From Bryobacterales bacterium (GTDB lineage: Bacteria > Acidobacteriota > Terriglobia > Bryobacterales > Bryobacteraceae), in the NCBI GenBank assembly GCA_019261985.1, contig JAFAQY010000102.1, forward strand, positions 51,874-115,873: 64,000 nt of DNA. The letters are read 5' to 3'. Position 1 is the stretch's first letter, and the number at the start of each line of letters is the position of its first letter. The notes beneath the pieces were generated by a model. The model saw only the letters and a list, made by a program, of their open reading frames with translations. It did no database searches and had not been told where the DNA came from. Both the position numbers and the translations under genes were made by a program. Shown in pieces: positions 55,636 through 64,000 of the stretch.

Positions 55636-56118
55636 TTAATGTCCCCACCGCAGTTCGAGGCTCGATCCCGGCGCGAGCGCCTGCCATTGCTCGAACAGCT
55701 CGCCGCGCTTGGAGCGCACACGCGCGAGTTCTTCCTCGCTCAACGGCCGCGGCGCCGGGCGGCCGTGGGCCGACGCGATTGAGGCGGCTTGTGCATTGAA
55801 ATCGCCGGCGTCCGCGAGCAATTCCGAAGAGCGATCGTAGCCCAGTAAGCCCACAAGCTGCTCGACCAGAACCGCCTCCGGGGGCAGGCGGCCACGCACG
55901 CCTTTGCCGGTGGTGTCTTCGATATCCCAACCCTGCGCGATCAGGCCGAAGAAACCGTTTTGGAATCCGAGCGTGGATTCCACGGCGAAATGAGTCAGAT
56001 CGTGGAGCGCAAAAAACTCGGCGTGGCGGTCCTGTTTTTGCCAGGTCACCGATCCATCGGCGCGCTGACACCGCAATACCGAGCCGCCGCCCGTGCGCCT
56101 GGTGAGTTGAACCTTCAT
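55636..56118 (-). CDS. Conserved hypothetical protein coupled to the PQQ gene
   Basis: A 160-aa soluble protein. Recognisable conserved stretches are RTGGGSVLRCQRADGSVTWQ, HAEFFALHDLTHFAVE and NGFFGLIAQGWDIEDT, seen in uncharacterised proteins of soil bacteria. His and Asp residues in HDLTHFAVE might bind metal (inferred). ATG overlaps the stop of the PQQ gene (ATGA). Function unknown. Confidence 0.78.
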   Translation of the reverse strand: MKVQLTRRTGGGSVLRCQRADGSVTWQKQDRHAEFFALHDLTHFAVESTLGFQNGFFGLIAQGWDIEDTTGKGVRGRLPPEAVLVEQLVGLLGYDRSSELLADAGDFNAQAASIASAHGRPAPRPLSEEELARVRSKRGELFEQWQALAPGSSLELRWGH

Positions 56119-58016
56119 CCGTTCAGGCAATATACATCCACCTTGCCATCGTACGTGGGCACGTAAACTTTGCCGCCCGCGACGATCGGAAGGTTGAATT
56201 TGTTGTACGTGTACTGCGGACTGGTCCACAGGCGGGTAATGGCTCCCGAGCCGTCGCCGTATGTGCCGAAGTTAGTCGCGTCGTAAGCATACAGCACGCC
56301 CGGGCTGACGATCTCATTCGCATCTTTCAGAGGAACCGTGGCCCACAGAATCGCAGAGTTCGGATTGCTTCCATTAGCGGAAAGGGTCAGCATGCCGCCG
56401 GGCATTCCACCATGTCCGGCAGGCGGCTGCGCCGCTTCGGGCGATGCTATTTCGGAACTGCACGCGAGGTACTTCGCTACGCCTGAGTTATCGATCGACC
56501 ATGCGCGAAGGTTTCCGTTTTCGCCCCAGCAGAAGAGCAACGTGCCGTGATTCGGGCTTTGATAAGCGACAGGCGTGGAGTGTTCGTGATGCGTACGGCC
56601 GCCACTCAGGAAATTCAAATCGCTGAATTTCCGCGGAGCAGCGTCGATTCCGTTGCCGGGATAATAGGTGAACCAAATCGGGGGAGCCTTGAGCCTGGCG
56701 TAATTCGCTGCCGGATCCGCAAAATCCTGGGGCTTCGTCTTGCCCATGTTGCGCGGATCGAGCACATACAATATACCGTCCTTGCCGGCGCCGACGAGGA
56801 GATTTAACCACGGAATAAGCGTCACGCCTCCGGAGCCAAGATCCATATCATCCCAGCCGCCGCCGATATCGGTAGTGATGTGATCGCCCGTCTGGGGACC
56901 GCCGGCGCGGCCGGAATCCGAGTATGGCGACCACCAATCGACGGGCACAATGGTTCCGGGCATGTTGCCCGAGGGAGGCGTGTACTGAAACCTGATAAAG
57001 CATTCGCCAAATTCGGTGACGGCATCGAACGAGCCGTTGCCGGTGACGGCATAGATGAAGCCTGCATCGTCGGCCGCGGGACCTTGCCCCGCCATCCAGA
57101 TACCTCCACCGAAGTAATGGGAAGCCGCGGCCCACGCCGCACCGACCGTATTCGAGGCGATATCGACGGCGACCAACCAGCCGCGCGCATTCGCCGCGGT
57201 TTCCTGAATGGTCCCGGACGCAATAAAAACGGTCTTGCGGCCGTTCACATTCGTCAGCAGGAGACTTGAGCGCTGCTTCCGCGCCGATGCCTTGAACGTT
57301 TGTACCGGCAGGCCATGGCCGGGATCATAGGTTACTCCGTCGAGACTCAGCGGAGGATTCGCATTGGAGCCGTCGGAGAGCTTCAACGACCACAATGTAT
57401 TCACCGCTTTGGTCCAGTCGCCCCGCGGATTCGACCAGGTCACACAGTAGAGCGTGTTCGTATCGGGATCCACGACGGGCGTGCTTAGAATACCCCAGTG
57501 GTCGTTGACAAGCCATCCATCGATCTTTCTCGAGCCTGGAATGGGAGTGCCGAGTCCCTGGCGGACCCAAAGCGACGCGCCGGTATTTGCATCGAATGCG
57601 CGAACCGTGTTCGCCATGGAGCATAGAATGACCACGTCATGCTTTGCGCCTGCCTGACCGACCGGCACATCCGGCACGATGATGGGCTGCGCCTCGCATC
57701 CGCGCTTGTCATCGGGGATGGAGAGGCTGAACAATTTGCGGAGACCTTTTTGTTGCACTTCCGCCGGCGTAAGGACGGTTTCTTTAAGATTCGCGCCGGT
57801 GCGCGCGTTATCGAAGGAGCGGGTGAGGACGGGTACGACACCTTGCGGAGCGGGAGCGGGCGCCGCGGTGTGCACGTGCGCCGTCGGGCCGTCCACGTTG
57901 GACAGATGCGAGCCGTGCTCGTCCAGGTTGGTGGGCTTTCCGGAAATTTGCGCCAGCAAAGCCTTGGAATGAGCGAAAGCCCCCGCCAGTAGAGCGAAAA
58001 ATCCTCTCCGTCTCAT
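56115..58016 (-). CDS. Exported PQQ-like beta-propeller protein
   Basis: A 633-aa exported protein with an N-terminal signal (MRRRGFFALLAGAFA) and propeller blades such as VRAFDANTGASLW, GWLVAVDIASNTVGAAW, DGILYVLDPRNMG and GGKVYVPTYDGKVDVYCLNG. The blades resemble outer-membrane-associated PQQ-like repeats. No dehydrogenase cofactor ligands (the Cys-Cys pair of quinoprotein alcohol dehydrogenases) are seen, so catalysis is doubtful. AAAGGAGG lies 5 nt before the ATG. Confidence 0.87.
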   Translation of the reverse strand: MRRRGFFALLAGAFAHSKALLAQISGKPTNLDEHGSHLSNVDGPTAHVHTAAPAPAPQGVVPVLTRSFDNARTGANLKETVLTPAEVQQKGLRKLFSLSIPDDKRGCEAQPIIVPDVPVGQAGAKHDVVILCSMANTVRAFDANTGASLWVRQGLGTPIPGSRKIDGWLVNDHWGILSTPVVDPDTNTLYCVTWSNPRGDWTKAVNTLWSLKLSDGSNANPPLSLDGVTYDPGHGLPVQTFKASARKQRSSLLLTNVNGRKTVFIASGTIQETAANARGWLVAVDIASNTVGAAWAAASHYFGGGIWMAGQGPAADDAGFIYAVTGNGSFDAVTEFGECFIRFQYTPPSGNMPGTIVPVDWWSPYSDSGRAGGPQTGDHITTDIGGGWDDMDLGSGGVTLIPWLNLLVGAGKDGILYVLDPRNMGKTKPQDFADPAANYARLKAPPIWFTYYPGNGIDAAPRKFSDLNFLSGGRTHHEHSTPVAYQSPNHGTLLFCWGENGNLRAWSIDNSGVAKYLACSSEIASPEAAQPPAGHGGMPGGMLTLSANGSNPNSAILWATVPLKDANEIVSPGVLYAYDATNFGTYGDGSGAITRLWTSPQYTYNKFNLPIVAGGKVYVPTYDGKVDVYCLNG

Positions 58017-58209
58017 TTTTCCTCCTTTGGTAGTATGTGCGAATTTCGGCGGCGAAATCCGCCACCGGCGTGAATTCAATCCACCCAGGGATTGCGCCTC
58101 CCGAATCTCAGCGGCAACGGGCGACGGGGCTTGGGATTATGTTAGCAAGTTGGGTAAACCATGGGGCGAGATGCTAATCCTGCACGGGGTTGACGGATCG
58201 CGCTCAACA

Positions 58210-58246
58210 GGCGGCTTGGCAAGCCGCCGCAGGTTTGGCAACCTGC
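58210..58246. repeat. Paired palindromic repeats
   Basis: GGCGGCTT-GGC-AAGCCGCC (58210-58228) and GCAGGTT-TGGC-AACCTGC (58229-58246), upstream of the PQQ gene and downstream of the zinc-ribbon gene. Confidence 0.8.
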
Positions 58247-58249
58247 CCC

Positions 58250-58309
58250 ACAATCAACAACACTGAACAACAATCAACAATCAACAACAATCAAGAACAA
58301 TCAAGAATG
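58250..58309. repeat. AC/AAT-rich low-complexity repeat
   Basis: About 60 bp built from imperfect copies of CAACAATCAA and CAAGAACAATCAAGAA, strongly A/C biased on the plus strand. It is unlike any other part of the window. It fills the space between the palindromic pair and the end of the zinc-ribbon gene. Confidence 0.7.
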
Positions 58310-58318
58310 ATCGACAGA

Positions 58319-58651
58319 TTAAGACCGGTCCCTACAGGGGCGGAAGCTTGCGAAGTTGCAGCGGCAGGAGGCGCAGCGGTAGGGGGTGGCGCCTAGGCGT
58401 AGCATCATGCGTGTCCGCAGCGGGGGATGGTAATACTGCTCGCTCCACGTAGCTAGTTCCGGGCGGTAACAGCGCGGGCAGTGGGCGTACTTCCAGGCGG
58501 CGATCAACCATACATTCGTCCTCCAGCGATGCTCGCACCGGCGGCAACGTACTTGATAGATGCCCATCCAGCTCTTGACGAGCTCGCCCAAGGTCTGGTT
58601 ATGCGACAACCGGATTTCTCGCGCGCCGCATTGCGGGCAGGCGGCTTGCAT
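58319..58651 (-). CDS. Small multi-cysteine zinc-ribbon protein
   Basis: A 110-aa protein with four CxxC-type knuckles (CPQCGARE, CRRCEHRW, CPRCYRPE, CASCRCNF), probably binding two zinc ions. No membrane segment. It is 11 bp downstream of the aminotransferase gene, so probably cotranscribed. Function unknown. Confidence 0.8.
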   Translation of the reverse strand: MQAACPQCGAREIRLSHNQTLGELVKSWMGIYQVRCRRCEHRWRTNVWLIAAWKYAHCPRCYRPELATWSEQYYHPPLRTRMMLRLGATPYRCASCRCNFASFRPCRDRS

Positions 58652-58662
58652 ATTGCTAAAAG

Positions 58663-59556
58663 CTAGGTCTGCTCCGATCGCGCGAGCGCCGGGTGCTGTG
58701 CAATGTAGGATCGCACGTATGCGCCGAACGCTTTCTCCAAAACGTCAACAGCCGCATGCCCGCGGCGGATGGTCAGCCCTTCAATAGAAATAACCGGAAG
58801 CAGCTCGCGCGTGGTAGACGTGATGAAGACCTCATCCGCGGTTTCAAAGTCCGCGGGGAACAAAACTTTCTCACGAATCTGATAACCGGTATCGCGAAGC
58901 TCTTCCAGCAGAACCGCGCGCGTGATGCCCGCCAGGCAGCCGGAGGCGACCGGAGGCGTGAGAACGGTTTTCCCGAAAACGGCGAAGATGTTGCCCGAGG
59001 TACACTCGGCCGCTTCACCGCGCTCGTTCAGTAGGACCACCTCATCGTAGCCCTGCTCATGCGCGCGCTCATACCACGCGAGATTCTGCGCCCACGACAG
59101 AATCTTCGCGCCCGCGAACTCGTTTGCGGCATGGCGAGCGTGTGGAATGATGCCCAATTTCACGCCGGCTCCGCCCAACAGATTCCTATGCCATGGATAC
59201 ACGTCGGCAGTTAAAGCGATTATGTCGAAGTCGCGCGTAATGCCCGGACCTTCCCAAATTCCCCCACGGTTCCGCAGAATTACAACGCGCATGGTGCCGT
59301 TCCACGCCTCATTTGCTTCCACGAGCCTGTCGAGGTCTTCTTTCAGACGCTCCGGAGAGCTGGGAAAGGGCACGCGCAGCAGCCGGGCGTCGCGCTGCAT
59401 GCGCGCCCAGTGACGTTCCCAGGCGAACAGGACGCCCTCATAAATACGTATCGTGGAGAACACACCCCATCCGCTGAGCAGTCCCACCTGGCCTAACGAA
59501 ACAAAACGTTGGCCGACGTCGCGGATTTCTCCGTTGTGGAGCAGAAATCGATGCAT
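58663..59556 (-). CDS. PLP-dependent class IV aminotransferase
   Basis: A 297-aa fold-type IV PLP enzyme (branched-chain aminotransferase, D-amino acid aminotransferase or 4-amino-4-deoxychorismate lyase type). Blocks are [24 protein letters not shown], the lysine region [40 protein letters not shown] and [13 protein letters not shown]. The residues do not let me choose between IlvE, Dat and PabC. The ATG (59556) shares ATGCAT with a plus-strand ATG at 59551. Confidence 0.88.
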   Translation of the reverse strand: MHRFLLHNGEIRDVGQRFVSLGQVGLLSGWGVFSTIRIYEGVLFAWERHWARMQRDARLLRVPFPSSPERLKEDLDRLVEANEAWNGTMRVVILRNRGGIWEGPGITRDFDIIALTADVYPWHRNLLGGAGVKLGIIPHARHAANEFAGAKILSWAQNLAWYERAHEQGYDEVVLLNERGEAAECTSGNIFAVFGKTVLTPPVASGCLAGITRAVLLEELRDTGYQIREKVLFPADFETADEVFITSTTRELLPVISIEGLTIRRGHAAVDVLEKAFGAYVRSYIAQHPALARSEQT

Positions 59557-59598
59557 ACTTTCAGTCTACAGCCCGAGGCGCGGGTGTATATTGGAGCG

Positions 59599-60228
59599 GT
59601 GCACGCCCACGGTCACGCTCACGATCACGAGCATCAAGCAGTGCCTTCCGATCCGGCGCTGCGCACGAAAGCCCTTGAATCGCTGCTGGTGGAGAAGGGG
59701 TTGGTGGATCCCGCGGCGCTTGACACTCTGGTGGACGCTTTCGAGAACAAGATCGGACCTCGTAACGGCGCGCGCGTGGTTGCGCGTGCCTGGGTGGATC
59801 CGGAGTACAAGAAGCGGCTGCTTGTGGATGGCGGCTCGGCGATTGCAGAGCTTGGATATGCCGGTTCACAGGGCGAGCACCTAATTGCCGTGGAAAACAC
59901 GCCACAGGTACACAATTTGGTGGTCTGTACTCTGTGCTCCTGTTATCCGTGGGCGGTGCTGGGGTTGCCGCCGGTGTGGTACAAATCGGCGCCATACCGG
60001 TCGCGCGCGGTGATCGATCCGCGCGGCGTTTTGCGCGAGTTCGGACTGGAGCTGCCGGAAGAAACGGAAATTCGCGTCTGGGATAGCACGGCGGAGATCC
60101 GGTATCTGGTGGTGCCCGAGAGGCCGGTGGGAACGGAAAATCTGAGTGAGGATGACCTTGCTGCCTTGGTGAGCCGCGATTCCATGATTGGGACCGCGAA
60201 AGTATTCGCGCCGAAACCAAAGCCATGA
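59599..60228 (+). CDS. nthA: Nitrile hydratase alpha subunit, cobalt type
   Basis: Hydrates nitriles to amides with a low-spin metal at the alpha subunit. The metal claw is VCTLCSC (C110, C113, S114, C115), where Thr at the second position marks the cobalt type. VRDSM-like end and [33 protein letters not shown] are intact. The N-terminus is His-rich ([11 protein letters not shown]). I choose GTG 59599 because this His-rich start is normal for the family and TTGGAG lies just upstream; ATG 59551 is an alternative. ATGA overlap with the beta gene. Confidence 0.93.
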   Translation: MHAHGHAHDHEHQAVPSDPALRTKALESLLVEKGLVDPAALDTLVDAFENKIGPRNGARVVARAWVDPEYKKRLLVDGGSAIAELGYAGSQGEHLIAVENTPQVHNLVVCTLCSCYPWAVLGLPPVWYKSAPYRSRAVIDPRGVLREFGLELPEETEIRVWDSTAEIRYLVVPERPVGTENLSEDDLAALVSRDSMIGTAKVFAPKPKP

Positions 60229-60887
60229 ACGGAATCCACGACCTGGGCGGGATGCACGGCATGGGTCCGATCGTCCGCGAAGAGAACGAACCCGTTTTTC
60301 ACGAGCCATGGGAGGGCCGTGTTTACGCGATCACGCGCGCAATCGGCGCCTTCGGTAAATGGAATCTCGATGCTTCGCGCCACGCAATCGAGATGCTTCC
60401 TCCGGCTGACTATCTCCGAATGAGCTACTACGAGAAATGGCTGGCGCGAAACATCGGCCTGCTTATCCGGCACGGGATCATCACGCGCGAGGAAATCGAA
60501 ACGGGTAAGGCGGCGACTGAAGCGGCGCCCGCCCTTCGGCGGCTATCGGCGGCCGAAGCTGCTGCGCATGCCAACCGGCGCGACCGCTACTCTCGCCCGG
60601 ACGCGGCGGCGGTGGCGCGATTCGTCGTGGGCGATCGGGTGCGCGCGCGAAATATGAATCCCGAAGGTCACACACGGTTGCCCCGCTATGCGAGGGGAAA
60701 GCAGGGCGTCATCTCGCGCCATCATGGCATTTTCGTTTTCCCGGACACGAACGCCCATTTCCAAGGCGAGCAGCCGCAGCATTTATATTCCGTGCGTTTC
60801 GCCGCGCGCGAGCTGTGGGGAGACGAGGCATCGCCCCGCGATTGCGTGCATTTGGATTTGTGGGACCCTTATCTTGACCATGCCTGA
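60225..60887 (+). CDS. nthB: Nitrile hydratase beta subunit
   Basis: Partner subunit of the heterodimer. [43 protein letters not shown] and the C-terminal SH3-like barrel ([39 protein letters not shown]) match the family. It overlaps the accessory gene by 8 nt. Confidence 0.94.
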   Translation: MNGIHDLGGMHGMGPIVREENEPVFHEPWEGRVYAITRAIGAFGKWNLDASRHAIEMLPPADYLRMSYYEKWLARNIGLLIRHGIITREEIETGKAATEAAPALRRLSAAEAAAHANRRDRYSRPDAAAVARFVVGDRVRARNMNPEGHTRLPRYARGKQGVISRHHGIFVFPDTNAHFQGEQPQHLYSVRFAARELWGDEASPRDCVHLDLWDPYLDHA

Positions 60888-61206
60888 CGCCGGAATGGAT
60901 GCGCCCACGCCGGTTTTCGCGGAGCCCTGGCAAGCCCAGGCATTCGCGATGGCGGTACAGCTTTCCAAAGAAGGGCATTTCACGTGGACGGAGTGGTCGA
61001 CCGCTCTGGCGGAGGAACTCAAAGCCGCCGCGGACCGCGGCGAGCCGGACGACGGCTCACGATATTACGAGCACTGGCTGGCGGCGCTGGAGCGGCTGAC
61101 GGCAGAGAAGCGGCTGGCGACGCGCGGGGAAATGCTCGGGCGCAAGGAGGCGTGGGCGGATGCGTACCGCCACACGCCGCACGGGAAACCGGTCGAGTTG
61201 AAGTAG
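60880..61206 (+). CDS. Nitrile hydratase accessory protein (cobalt insertion/self-subunit-swapping type)
   Basis: A 108-aa protein similar to the beta N-terminal part (FAEPWQAQAFAMAVQLSKEG, WTEWSTALAEEL, YYEHWLAALERL), the P14K/NhlE-like activator that brings cobalt to the alpha subunit by subunit exchange. Its end coincides with the repeat: the TAG (61204-61206) belongs to the palindromic element. The order alpha-beta-activator is the usual cobalt-type arrangement. Confidence 0.88.
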   Translation: MPDAGMDAPTPVFAEPWQAQAFAMAVQLSKEGHFTWTEWSTALAEELKAAADRGEPDDGSRYYEHWLAALERLTAEKRLATRGEMLGRKEAWADAYRHTPHGKPVELK

Positions 61207-61270
61207 GGCACGCTTGCGCTTGCCCCGGATAAGCTAAAGCTTGGTCCAATGGACAAGCTGAAGCTTGTCC
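61204..61270. repeat. Repeat pair between convergent stops
   Basis: A diverged unit (TAGGGCACGCTTGCGCTTGC, 61204-61223), a short AAGCT-AA-AGCTT (61232-61243), and GGACAAGCT-GA-AGCTTGTCC (61251-61270). The left edge supplies the stop of the nitrile hydratase accessory gene, and the right edge (61270-61272) the stop of the SMP-30 gene on the other strand. Confidence 0.82.
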
Positions 61271-62268
61271 TACTTGGAGCGGCCTTTGAAGCCTTCCGAT
61301 TGCATCGGGATCGAGTAGATCGTCATCGCGATATTGCGAACTCCGGGAGCAGTGGCGAACTCGTTCCCATCGATGATCGCGCCCATTGTGCCAACGTAAA
61401 GTGTTTTTTTGGCAGGGCCCGAAAACGCAAGCGTAATAGCTGCGCGCGGCGTGGGAATGATGCCGAGATACTTGCCTTCGGGGCTAAGCACTTGAACACC
61501 CATGTTGCTGGTCACATATAGACGGCCGGTGGAATCGATCGCCATGCCGTCTCCCGCGCCGCCCGCTTCGAGCTTGCCGAAATCGCGCTGGTTCTTGACG
61601 GAGCCGTCGGGCTGCACGTCAAAAGCGACGATCGTGTTTCCATTGGTGACGTAGAGCGTTTTTTCATCCGCGCTCAAAATAATTCCGTTGGGCCGTATGT
61701 TGTCTGCAACCACGCTCACCTTGCCCTTCGGGTTCATGTAGAACACCTGGCCGCTGGTAATGTACGCGCCGCCTTTTTTGTCCGCGACGAGGTCGTTTAC
61801 GCGCCCGAGGCTCTTTCCGTCGATGTTGTTCGCCAGGATCTTCCGCTCCGGCGTCAATGCGGCGACATCCGTGGCCTCCTTGCAATCCTCGGGCTTCGTG
61901 CCCAAATGGCCGCCGGGGTCGGTGCACGTGCGCTCGACGATAAGAATACGATTTTTCGGACCGATGGAAATGGCGCCGGGGCCGTGCGGCGCTTTGGAAT
62001 AGACGGAGAACTTTCCGTCTTTGTCGATTTTGTTGATTTGGTCCGTTTGCTCCTGAGCCGACAGGATGCCGCCGTCCTCCGTGCCGACCATGCCGTCGGC
62101 GGTGGCTGTCCCTTCCCAGACTTTGGTCCACTTTGCGCCGGCATCGACGACGCCGGGAATCGCCGCGATCGTCACATCGTGCGCGGGAGCGGGCTGGGAA
62201 AAGGTCCTGGTTTGGGCCAGCAGAGGAGTGAGGCTGAGAACGGATGCAAGTAGCGTGCGACTGAGCAT
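61270..62268 (-). CDS. Exported SMP-30/gluconolactonase-like protein
   Basis: A 332-aa exported six-bladed propeller of the SMP-30/LRE type: signal peptide LLASVLSLTPLLAQTR, then EGTATADGMVGTEDGG, GRVNDLVADKKGGAYITSGQ, RPNGIILSADEKTLYVTNGN and DGMAIDSTGRLYVTSNMGVQ, with the metal-binding acidic residues of the family. Probable lactonase; substrate unknown. The stop TAG is part of a palindromic repeat. Confidence 0.9.
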   Translation of the reverse strand: MLSRTLLASVLSLTPLLAQTRTFSQPAPAHDVTIAAIPGVVDAGAKWTKVWEGTATADGMVGTEDGGILSAQEQTDQINKIDKDGKFSVYSKAPHGPGAISIGPKNRILIVERTCTDPGGHLGTKPEDCKEATDVAALTPERKILANNIDGKSLGRVNDLVADKKGGAYITSGQVFYMNPKGKVSVVADNIRPNGIILSADEKTLYVTNGNTIVAFDVQPDGSVKNQRDFGKLEAGGAGDGMAIDSTGRLYVTSNMGVQVLSPEGKYLGIIPTPRAAITLAFSGPAKKTLYVGTMGAIIDGNEFATAPGVRNIAMTIYSIPMQSEGFKGRSK

Positions 62269-62322
62269 GATGATATTTATACCGCTTTCGCGGGTGCGTT
62301 CGCGTCAGTGTGGAACCGGCGG

Positions 62323-62970
62323 TTACTGCACGTCGAGGATCTCGCCCCACATCACCTGATAGGCTTCGATCGCGCCATCGATCGTCCTTCCCGCGCGAAC
62401 GAAGACGCGAGTGTTCACCCGAAGATCGGTGGGACCCGAGCGGATGCCGTCGCTTACATAAGAAGTATCGGGGCGAAGGGCTAGCGTGGTGTGGCCTGAA
62501 GTGGTTTTCAGGGTCAACGTGCGAGCGGTGACTCCGACCACCATCCCGGCGAGAGTACGATCGCCGCGGGGTGTGAAGAAGAGCGGCCTGCCTGCGGCCG
62601 GTAGCGGCTTGGCTTGGCGGGCGCGCTCAGAAGCCGCGCGCTCGGCAGCCATGTCGATGACCGCAACGGTTCGGGCATAGCAGGTGCTAGAACCCGGTTT
62701 GTGATCCGCGAGAATCTCGAGCTTTTCCCCGGCGGCCAGGGAAGCCACTGGGATGCGGCGATGATCCCGCTCCATATAGCTGTGGGAATCGAAGTAGCAG
62801 AACAAGTCGGCGTTTTGAGACGTGCGGATCGTAAACTCGCCCGACGCCATCGAGCCGGACCAGCTTACAAACGACCCGCGAAAAAGGCCGGCGGGCATTT
62901 CGGCGGGCGCCGCCTGACCGCACACAGTTGCCGCCATGAAAACGAGTGGCCCTGCAATACGGTGCGTCAA
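62323..62970 (-). CDS. Exported hypothetical protein
   Basis: A 215-aa protein with a signal peptide (HRIAGPLVFMAATVCGQA) and an OB/SH3-like beta-rich C-terminal domain (VVGVTARTLTLKTTSGHTTL, DLRVNTRVFVRAGRTIDGAI), the second part resembling DUF5666-type domains. TTG 62970 gives a proper signal peptide; the frame is open back to an ATG at 63045, which would overlap the divergent gene. Function unknown. Confidence 0.7.
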   Translation of the reverse strand: MTHRIAGPLVFMAATVCGQAAPAEMPAGLFRGSFVSWSGSMASGEFTIRTSQNADLFCYFDSHSYMERDHRRIPVASLAAGEKLEILADHKPGSSTCYARTVAVIDMAAERAASERARQAKPLPAAGRPLFFTPRGDRTLAGMVVGVTARTLTLKTTSGHTTLALRPDTSYVSDGIRSGPTDLRVNTRVFVRAGRTIDGAIEAYQVMWGEILDVQ

Positions 62971-63007
62971 TCGATGCTCATTATACAATTTGAGGTTGAT
63001 CCCTTCA

Positions 63008-64000
63008 TTGGAGAATGCAGGCTGCTGGTTCCTGAATTCCGGCATTCAGGAGCCGGGCGGCGGCGTAGCGCGTTTCTACCTTTGCGATGCCCAAAAAAAC
63101 GCCCCCGTTTCCGCCGAGATCACGGGCTATTCGGCGAGCGCGTTCGCGTACCTGCATTCGCGTACCGGCCAACCGGTGTATCTGGATGCCGCTGTGCGGG
63201 CTGCGCGATTTTTGGCGGACTCCGCCTGGAATAGGGGCGCTTGCCTCTTCCCGTTCGAAATTCAATCGCCGCTCGCGTATTTCTTCGATACAGGCATCAT
63301 TGCGCGTGGGCTGATGGCGGCATGGCGCGCTACCGGAGAGCGTGTTTTTCTCGAGCGCGCGCGAGAGGCGGCGCTTTCTCTGGCATTCGATTTCATGGGG
63401 GATGGCATATTTCATCCCGTCATTTCCGTGCCGGACAAACAGCCGGTTCCGCATGAGCCGAGATGGTCGCGCGCGCCGGGGTGTTATCAGTTGAAGGCGG
63501 CGCTGGCGTGGCGCGAAACGGGCGATGACAGCGCCGTGAAGCTGTACGAATCACTGTTGGGATATTCGCTTGCAACACGTGCGTCGTTTCTTTCGAACGA
63601 GCCGGAGCGTGAACGAGTAATGGACCGGCTGCACGCCTACTGTTACTTCCTGGAAGGTTTGTTGCCGGTTACCGAACGGGAAGACGTGCGGGAGGCGTTA
63701 CGCTCCGGCCTTTGCCGCGCCGCGGCTCTATTCCGCGAGATCGCACCGGATTTCGAGCGATCCGATGTGGCCGCGCAGCTACTGCGTGTCCGGCTGATCG
63801 CGCATCATGTGAACGATTTTCCGCTGGACGAAAGGGCCGCGGAGGAAGAAGCTGAACGCGCGGCTTCGTTCCAAGATTTAAGCTCTACGGGTCGAAGACT
63901 TCGGGGCGGGTTTTGCTTCGGAAAAAAGGGAAGCGCGATGCTGCCGTACTCCAACCCTGTATCGACGGCGTTCTGCCTGCAAGCGCTGGATCTATGGGAG
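63008..64000 (+). CDS. Helical-toroid (alpha/alpha-barrel) glycosidase-like protein, cut by the window end
   Basis: An open frame of 331 codons with no stop before the end of the window. It reads FLNSGIQEPGGGVARFY, VSAEITGYSASAFAYLH, DAAVRAARFLADSAWN, FFDTGIIARGLMAAWRATGE and APGCYQLKAALAWRETGD, the pattern of N-acylglucosamine 2-epimerase or thioredoxin-type six-hairpin proteins of acidobacteria. The start is uncertain: TTG 63008 follows GAGGT by about 12 nt. Enzymatic role unproven. Confidence 0.72.
   Translation, partial: MENAGCWFLNSGIQEPGGGVARFYLCDAQKNAPVSAEITGYSASAFAYLHSRTGQPVYLDAAVRAARFLADSAWNRGACLFPFEIQSPLAYFFDTGIIARGLMAAWRATGERVFLERAREAALSLAFDFMGDGIFHPVISVPDKQPVPHEPRWSRAPGCYQLKAALAWRETGDDSAVKLYESLLGYSLATRASFLSNEPERERVMDRLHAYCYFLEGLLPVTEREDVREALRSGLCRAAALFREIAPDFERSDVAAQLLRVRLIAHHVNDFPLDERAAEEEAERAASFQDLSSTGRRLRGGFCFGKKGSAMLPYSNPVSTAFCLQALDLWE

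Overview
The window looks like a chromosome segment of a soil or sediment acidobacterium, most likely of the Solibacter/Bryobacter type. The evidence is a GC-rich sequence, a TIGR03435-type soil-associated protein, a TPR-bearing Ser/Thr kinase, a PEP-CTERM protein, several secreted NHL, PQQ and AsmA proteins, and DUF6152/DUF6644-type genes. This is inferred from gene content only; no rRNA or tRNA gene is visible.

Layout. 0.1-5.1 kb: a tight cassette of membrane Ser/Thr kinase with TPRs, a small beta-rich protein, and an FHA-GAF-AAA+ sigma54-type activator. 5.1-9.5 kb (minus): FdhD, AsmA, a frameshifted secreted cupin and an NHL propeller protein. 9.6-11.2 kb: uppS-cdsA (undecaprenyl and phospholipid precursors). 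11.3-21.5 kb: two diverged copies of one module (large secreted protein, DUF6152-like exported protein, DUF6644-like multi-His membrane proteins), separated by cupin, DUF3096, PEP-CTERM and repeat DNA. 21.5-38.9 kb: an accessory island with decayed toxin-antitoxin genes (hicBA, PIN), an IS21 istB relic, an orphan DUF433 gene, an ECF sigma factor with a membrane partner, a methyltransferase between direct repeats, a DUF4258/DUF2283 pair, and a two-gene operon (936-aa protein plus 1721-aa DEAH helicase with a DUF1998-like end) that resembles a Druantia type III anti-phage system. 39.0-45.2 kb: a cytochrome c maturation operon (ccmF, ccmH, ccmI-like, ccmA, ccmB, ccmC, ccmD-like). 45.2-52.2 kb (minus): housekeeping and envelope genes (M20 peptidase, FmdB-like, PBP4/DacB, MFS, HtrA, CoaE, FolD). 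52.3-64 kb: LepB, an alpha/beta hydrolase broken by one amber codon, Uma2, an antitoxin with a decayed VapC, a PQQ propeller protein, a class IV aminotransferase, a cobalt-type nitrile hydratase operon, SMP-30, and a gene cut by the window end.

The most unusual structural feature is a family of short palindromic repeats with cores such as GCTTCAGC, GGTTGCCAACC and GGATGCCATCC, seen at about a dozen sites. Most lie between genes, but three lie in frame inside the 5' or coding parts of ccm genes, one cluster supplies the apparent N-terminus of dacB, and in three genes (folD, the nitrile hydratase accessory gene, SMP-30) the stop codon is the TAG at the repeat edge. A separate array of three 46-bp tandem repeats lies at 16.2 kb.

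At least six genes are broken by frameshift, nonsense or truncation, mostly inside or near the accessory stretches. This suggests ongoing gene decay around mobile and toxin-antitoxin elements.
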